From Hypholoma sublateritium FD-334 SS-4 (lineage: Eukaryota; Basidiomycota; Agaricomycetes; Agaricales; Strophariaceae): a DNA stretch of 64,000 nucleotides. Where the stretch lies: NCBI GenBank assembly GCA_000827495.1, contig KN817530.1, positions 56,446 through 120,445 on the forward strand. Reading direction: 5' to 3'. Below are positions 58,463 through 64,000 of this stretch, piece by piece; positions within the stretch are counted from its first letter, which is position 1; each line of letters opens with the position of its first letter. The notes beneath the pieces are model-generated. The model worked only from the letters and a program-made list of their open reading frames with translations. It was not told where the DNA came from and ran no database searches. A program made the position numbers and the translations under genes.

Positions 58463-60183
58463 TCGGACACCGGCCTACGAATTGACGTCCACGATGATAG
58501 GGTGGCATGCTAAACACGTGACGATTTATAGCACTTACCCGCGACGCGTTCTCATTCTCGACGGAATGCATCCGCTGCCTGAAGATGACCTTCAGGCACA
58601 TCGAGGAAATTTCAATACGAAATCATGAAGAACGTCTGTGTTTTGGGTGAGCATTCCACGACAATCGTAATCATTGATGGCGTCTCGCATTTACACTCGG
58701 TTAAACAATTTCGGTCCGAGCAGCAAAATTCATCGTTAATTGTCGAGACCGGAGTATAGGAAATAGAAGTCACAGTCATGGTACAATATATCTTAGATGC
58801 GGGGTGTAGTAGCGGCTTTAGTGAGCAGGCCTAGAGCTGAACGGACCTTGTGCGCGCCGCCTCGGCCAATCCGTTGTGTCAAATTGGCGTTCAGGAAAAT
58901 CACAAAGCCACTGCGTGGTCCGACCGTATGCGCAGCACGAGACAAGAGAAAGAGCTTAATTGTCTCGTAAATGGGGGTTCATTCCGACATGTGCAATTAC
59001 AAAGGGCATACGACGCCTGTAATAGCAGAGTCGGTAGCGCATGCCACAGATTTTGTGCACGACGCCGCCACGTCAGTGGTGGTGACCTTGAAAAATATTT
59101 TCGGAACGGTAGGGAAGCTCGGTGATGGATCCACATGCAGTAGTAGCAATGTAGAAGCAACAAAGATATGACGAAAATCTTGAATAAAATATTCAGTAGC
59201 GACGTTTCGACGGCGGGTGCGAATATTTTCATGATTGCGAATAAAAGCTTCAGGAGATAATGATCCAAGAATACCAGTCATTACCGCCCGAGTTTCGCAT
59301 ATCTTCGCCGAAGTGAGCAGAGCAACAATGACTGGCGTCCAGCGCTGTTAAGCCGGTCGCAATAAGTCCGGTACAACAGACGGGTGAGAACGCCGCCTTC
59401 AAGGTGCAGCGATATCTTGATTGAGAGCAGGGTTCCCATGTGCTCCGTTTGCACTATCGGTCCGATATATGTCTGCAGAGCAGACTGCTTCACGTTTGTA
59501 TCTGATGAATAGAGGAAACTAGATATAGCGCCTTCGAGACTTCATCGTCGCAAGAGTGTTGAAGTTTGGGTAAAGTGAGGTCCCAGTTTTCGAAGCTCGA
59601 TTCAGGTCCCAGGATCTGCATTTTGCACGTCCAGAATTGCCGAGGGGCGAGAGAAACGACTGTCTGTGCCAGAGTACTGGATCTCTTTTTCAGACGTTTA
59701 GCAGCATTTTAGACTAAGGGAAGAGGGAGATTCGATTCGGCGGGCAGATCATCAGACTTGCATTTGATGTAACGCAAGTATCACAAAAGTATCATCGGTC
59801 GTTGCATCGGAGATTTCGGGTCGCTTGGGCATTATGTATTTTGCAAAGCGACAGGCCGTGAAAATCCGAATAATGGCAAGATGTGGCATATAAGATTCGT
59901 TTTGTAGGCCCAGTAGAAGGACTAGTGTTTAACTTCGAAAAGATTTCGAAGAGGTTGAGAGTCGGTCAAGTGGAAGTTGAGAGCAAGTTTGAGAGCTCTG
60001 CTGACTAATTAGTGGAACACTAATATCATGCTGCGTCATCAATAAACTGCGGCAGGCTGCCGCCGCTGCGGCAGTCATTGCGCGCGTCCTGCCACAGCTT
60101 GCCACCGCTTACCTCGGTCATCGCCTCTCTCCTTCGCTGGCGCTCTACCCCATAACGCACCTGTCTGAAACATCTTCGCCGGT
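58463..60183. other. Intergenic with possible decayed gene on the minus strand
   Basis: The minus strand from ~59840 to ~58900 shows scattered coding-like stretches, for example a Met-started MPKRPEISDATTDDTF near 59833, then NWDLTLPKLQHSCDDEVSKA (~59570) and GLTALDASH (~59340) reminiscent of an ankyrin-type repeat, in different frames with stops between. I could not join them with sensible introns, so this is either a degenerate gene or chance. No other gene is recognised. Confidence 0.3.
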
Positions 60184-61408
60184 ATGCTCCCTACATGGCT
60201 GTCGACACTGGCTGCGGTGGGCATGGCCGTCGGACCTCCTCTCGTACGTCAATTCAATGAGACATCAATCTACTTAATACTGAAAGGACTGGCTCTAGGT
60301 CTATGCCGACCAAGCTTTCTCTATCATCAAGAAGAAGTGGGTGCCGGAATGACCGCCTATAATCGACTCTTAGCTCAATGTGTTTTCATAGAGATGCGAC
60401 TGGGTTTTCCCGCGATGTTTGCGCTATACTGTTAATGTTCTTCCGTACAAAGTCAGATCTACTTCTGACCTTGTGGCCCATAAACCCCATAGGCTGATAG
60501 CCAACATAACGCGGTGTTTCTTCTGGCTGGGGTGCGTCTACGCCACAGTTCTTTTTGTCCACGGACTGACGGACAACTAGAAACCACTTCGAAACTACAT
60601 TGCTTATCCAGTCAATACTAATGATTCTTGCGCAAGTAAGCCACAAAAAATCAACCCGAATGTCTTTCTAATCTTGGACAACTACAGCTAGCCTTATTGT
60701 ATATTTGCATCATATACCGCCCGCGAGATAGCCCAGAAATTCTTGGAAAATCCTCCCGACCTCTGTCATTCTGGCAATGGTCATCATACTCTCAATATAT
60801 TGAATTTCTGGCTGGCCTCATGTGAGCATTCTTGCAAAATCTGTTGCCGCTTTTTAAATATTGGATGCAGCCTTTGTCAGGCGATACTATTTCTCATACT
60901 AGGGCGCTCAGAAACCTTCGTATCTATTCTCGGGTTTGTCGCGTTAGGTCTTGAAAGTACGCTTCCAATCCCGCAGCTGCTCAGGTCCGTGATAATTATA
61001 TCTGTCTCAACACACACCTCTTATGCCGCCCTGTTATTATAATATTAGCAACTATCGTCAGCGGTCGTTGTATGGCTTCCGAATGTCAACTCTTATCGGC
61101 TGGGTAGGAGGGGATTCCTTCAAGTGAGCATCCGGTTGACATGCTGGTGAAGATTCTAATTTTCTCCGTTTAGAACCGTCTACTTCTTTGTGAAGCATAA
61201 TCCGCTCCAATTCCAGGTCTGCGCCATATTCCAGTTATCTGTTGATATCGGTGCGCAATCTTGTTTTTCATTTTGTTACCTTTTGTGACCTATGTGCGCC
61301 GCAGCTATTGTCTTACAGCGCTGTATATATGGTGCTTCGCCTCCCTTTTCTGTTCTAGCGGCAGAGGACGACGACCTGGAACAGGCACTTGCGCTGGGAG
61401 AGGACTAG
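60184..61408 (+). CDS. PQ-loop membrane protein (PQLC1/SLC66A2-like)
   Basis: Ten exons, 244 aa: 60184-60243, 60299-60336, 60392-60430, 60493-60531, 60581-60635, 60688-60821, 60871-60984, 61049-61123, 61174-61250 and 61305-61408. The first PQ-loop region reads VGPPLVYADQAFSIIKKK, DATGFSRDVCAILLIANITR; the second reads LGLESTLPIPQLLSNYRQRS, LYGFRMSTLIGWVGGDSFKT. Seven hydrophobic stretches are visible and the tail is acidic (AAEDDDLEQALALGED). This is the SLC66A2/Any1 branch of PQ-loop proteins, linked in yeast to endosomal/trans-Golgi phospholipid asymmetry. Transport substrate is not known. Exons 2-4 are only 38-39 nt each. Confidence 0.9.
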
Positions 61409-62963
61409 CGATCTGTCGTTATGGTATGTAGTCCTAGTTGTAATTCCACAAATTTAGATGTCTACATGGTGCGGTAGCGAGAGCCAGATAAACATACAGA
61501 GACCGCAGTGCCTAAAAGCGATATAGTATAGACTGTATAGTCTCTCAAGTCTCGCTGGACGACGCGACATTTTTGACGAGGTGGCATCCTCTCATGTCAT
61601 ATCTTAGTCGACTAATGGATCGACGGCGATCTACATGACGCTGTGGGTGGGAAGGCGGTCATGTAAAGCAGTTCATGTATAGTGATTTGTTTCTCAGGCG
61701 GGCCAGAACTGCGGGCAGGAATATTGGCTTCTGCGTGACAAGATTAACAGTTCCAGTTATATGGAAGGGTGGTGATTGTTCCCAGTGATATCCCAAGGCA
61801 AGGAATATCGTAAAGGATATACTTACGCTTGTTTGGCAGATACGAGTTCGCGGGTGTGCCGCATATCAAGGAAGCCTATATATTGGGGCTCAGCTTTTCT
61901 GCTTCTGATGCTGTGAATCGTTTGGTGGCGTCTGTTAGACATGTGTCCATGGCCGGCTACACTTCGCCTCCTCCAGAGTAGTTACTATCAACCAAGTATT
62001 ATAACTCTCGAAATTAACAAAGACGGATTGCCCACCTTAAGTGCAGAGCGCCGTCAATGTACATAGATCACGATTCGCCCCACATTTCATTTTTGTCTTC
62101 GGTCTATTTTCGATGTTCATAGAAAAGTCCTGTATCAAGGGTTCACGCAAACACAGGAACACACATCTCACGACCAAGCCCTCCAAGCCGCAAAAAGAGT
62201 AGAAAGCAGGTCAAAAGGACATACGCAGTGGCCACGCCCGTCATTTGTCGCGGGTTTCGTCACTGTCCAGTACATAGATATGTCGACCCAGGTGGAGATA
62301 CTCAAAACCTATCAATACAACGGTTATGATTGTCTGCTACCCGCCAGGAATGGGCGTTCAATTCTGCACTGAAGAACCGGGCCACATACGAGGAAAGTAA
62401 GAGATGCGTATGTAGATGATCAAGATGTTCCAGAGATTCATTGCAGAAGCCTTTCAAGAAGTCGAGAACCAACACAAAGGGTGCGAGTAATCTCCAGTAA
62501 AGAATCGTGAAATTTTCAGTGAGGTGAGAGAGCGGGACGTCCATTTATATAAGTAATCCGTCCGGCTCCTACAATTCGGCGAGCGAAGTTCGACGTCTAG
62601 AGACTGGGAGAGGGCCTTGAGAGGGCCCACAGCACTTCGCGATAAAGATAAATTGCAACGGAGTAAGTGGTTATATTTGGGCAGTGGAGTCTGAGCAGCG
62701 AGATCGCTGGTGCCTAATCACTTGGACAGGAATCATGCAGTGAAGAGATCTGGAGGACAGGTGTAGGAAGATCCGCATACTATTTTTCAAAGCAACGAGT
62801 CAACAATCGAGTCGACAGCAAGGGCATAGACGTTACGTGGCTGTGCTCCATATTTGGCTATGGCTTCGCTGGAAGCAGGTACAAACAAGGTTATTCACCC
62901 CGTACTGCGCCAACGAAACGCGCAGCCCATCGAGTCCAACAGGACTACTACGCCCCGCCCACC
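61409..62963. other. Intergenic, no recognisable gene
   Basis: About 1.55 kb between the PQ-loop gene and clathrin. The longest frame (minus 62302-62544, 80 codons, LTENFTILYWRLLAPFVLVL) is hydrophobic but has no family signature. The last part must hold the clathrin promoter. Confidence 0.45.
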
Positions 62964-64000
62964 ATGGCCGCTATCGATGCCTCAAAGCCAATTGCTTTCT
63001 GCGAGCACCTCCAACTATCGAGCTTGGGTGTCCAGCCCGCCTCCATTTCGTTCCAGGTGCGTTACGCGTCGTTCATCCCTATCCAATGTGTAGTGACAAC
63101 AGCGTATCATCTCCCTGCAACTTCTAGGTATGTGCTTCGGAGGGCGCACAAACGTTTATTGTACTCATATGCATTCTACTTGCAGACTCTGTCACTAGAA
63201 TCTGACCATTTCATATGCATTCGCGAAAATGTTAACGACCAGGCGCAAGTCGTCATCATCGACCTTTCCGATGCCAACAACGTCCTCCGCCGACCAATCA
63301 AAGCGGACTCTGCTATCATGCATCCCAAACAAAAGATTCTCGCGTTGAAAGGTACCGCGCCGCAATACAAGAGTTCGCACTCATAAATTACGAGTCACTG
63401 ACACGTCCCCTATAGCCGGGCGTACGTTACAGATTTTCAACATTGAGACCAAGCAGAAGGTCAAGTCACATACCAACAACGAGGATATTGTATTCTGGAA
63501 ATGGGTATCAGATACCACTATTGGAATGGTCACCGAGACCTCAGTATACCACTGGACCATTACCGACCAGACATCACCACCTCACAAGGTCTTCGACCGT
63601 CACTCATCGCTGACAGGCGCCCAAATCATCAACTACCGCGTCACCCCCGACGAGAAGTGGCTCGTGGTTGTTGGTATCTCTGGAAACTCCGCTCCGGGTG
63701 CCTTCAAAATCAAGGGTGCGATCCAGCTGTACAGCAAGGAGCGTTCAGTCAGTCAGTCTATTGAAGGACATGCTGCTGCGTTCGCGGAATTGAAGTTAGA
63801 TGGACGCCAACATCCGACCAAACTTTTCACATTTGCCGTTCGGACTGCAACGGGCGCCAAGGTATGTACCGTGATTTCTATGTTTCTATGTTTTCCTAAG
63901 TTAGGGTTTTCAGCTCCACATTGTTGAAATTGACCACCAAGCCCCCGATGCCCCATTCCCGAAGAAGGCTATCGACGTTTACTTCCCTCCTGAAGCCGTC
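62964..64000 (+). CDS. CHC1: Clathrin heavy chain, N-terminal part (cut by window end)
   Basis: Exons 62964-63056, 63186-63351, 63416-63861 and 63914 to beyond 64000. The start CCCACCATGG is a strong initiation context. The protein reads [20 protein letters not shown], then [72 protein letters not shown] and [11 protein letters not shown]. These are blades of the N-terminal beta-propeller that binds adaptor clathrin-box peptides. About 260 of ~1,680 residues are in the window. Clathrin coats vesicles at the plasma membrane and trans-Golgi. Confidence 0.97.

Noticed and set aside
1..64000. CRISPR array, rRNA operon, prophage or secondary-metabolite cluster
   Set aside because: No regularly spaced identical repeats, rRNA sequence, phage genes or PKS/NRPS/terpene synthase domains were seen; the organism is a fungus.

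Overview
The window is nuclear DNA of a filamentous basidiomycete, most likely an Agaricomycete (mushroom-forming fungus). The evidence is: genes cut by many short introns (about 45-65 bases) with GT..AG and some GC..AG borders; a Plavaka-type DNA transposon and Tad-like LINE debris; a secreted GH7 cellulase; and protein sequences that read as fungal orthologues. Exon joins below were worked out by eye from reading frame, splice borders and family conservation. For every gene where I give all exons, the coding length is a multiple of three. Four ambiguous bases (N) occur at 200, 254, 4919 and 57858.

Layout. 1-12.1 kb is a transposon graveyard: two direct copies of an LTR-like repeat, a dead Plavaka transposase split by a ~1 kb inverted-repeat element with a target-site duplication, a LINE RT/RNase H fragment on the minus strand, a decayed Ty3/gypsy integrase, and a second small TIR element. 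12.4-36.7 kb is compact and gene-rich: FMP32/MCUR1-like, MAK16, SUR2 (sphinganine C4-hydroxylase), CAF40/CNOT9, an ADF-H plus PH protein, a GH7 glucanase, a DUF1295 membrane protein, an iron-sulfur L-serine dehydratase, a Bem3-like PX-PH-RhoGAP protein, SHR3 and an Ecl1-like zinc protein. 36.7-47.4 kb is a very GC/CpG-rich stretch with no gene I can recognise; it holds a 900-bp element with perfect 73-bp inverted ends and degenerate repeats. 47.4-64 kb is gene-rich again: SmB, a nitronate monooxygenase-like enzyme, pyruvate carboxylase, a VRG4 GDP-mannose transporter, a small inverted-repeat element, a PQ-loop membrane protein and the 5' end of clathrin heavy chain.

The genes are mostly independent housekeeping functions: ribosome assembly, splicing, mRNA decay, membrane lipid and glycan supply, actin/Rho signalling, anaplerosis and endocytosis. 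No biosynthetic cluster is visible. Three pairs share short divergent promoters (FMP32/MAK16, serine dehydratase/RhoGAP, SmB/nitronate monooxygenase). The most striking structural signal is the number of micro-exons (7, 9, 12, 14, 17, 19 and 21 nt, plus a start-codon-only exon) together with three GC-AG introns, concentrated in the serine dehydratase and DUF1295 genes.
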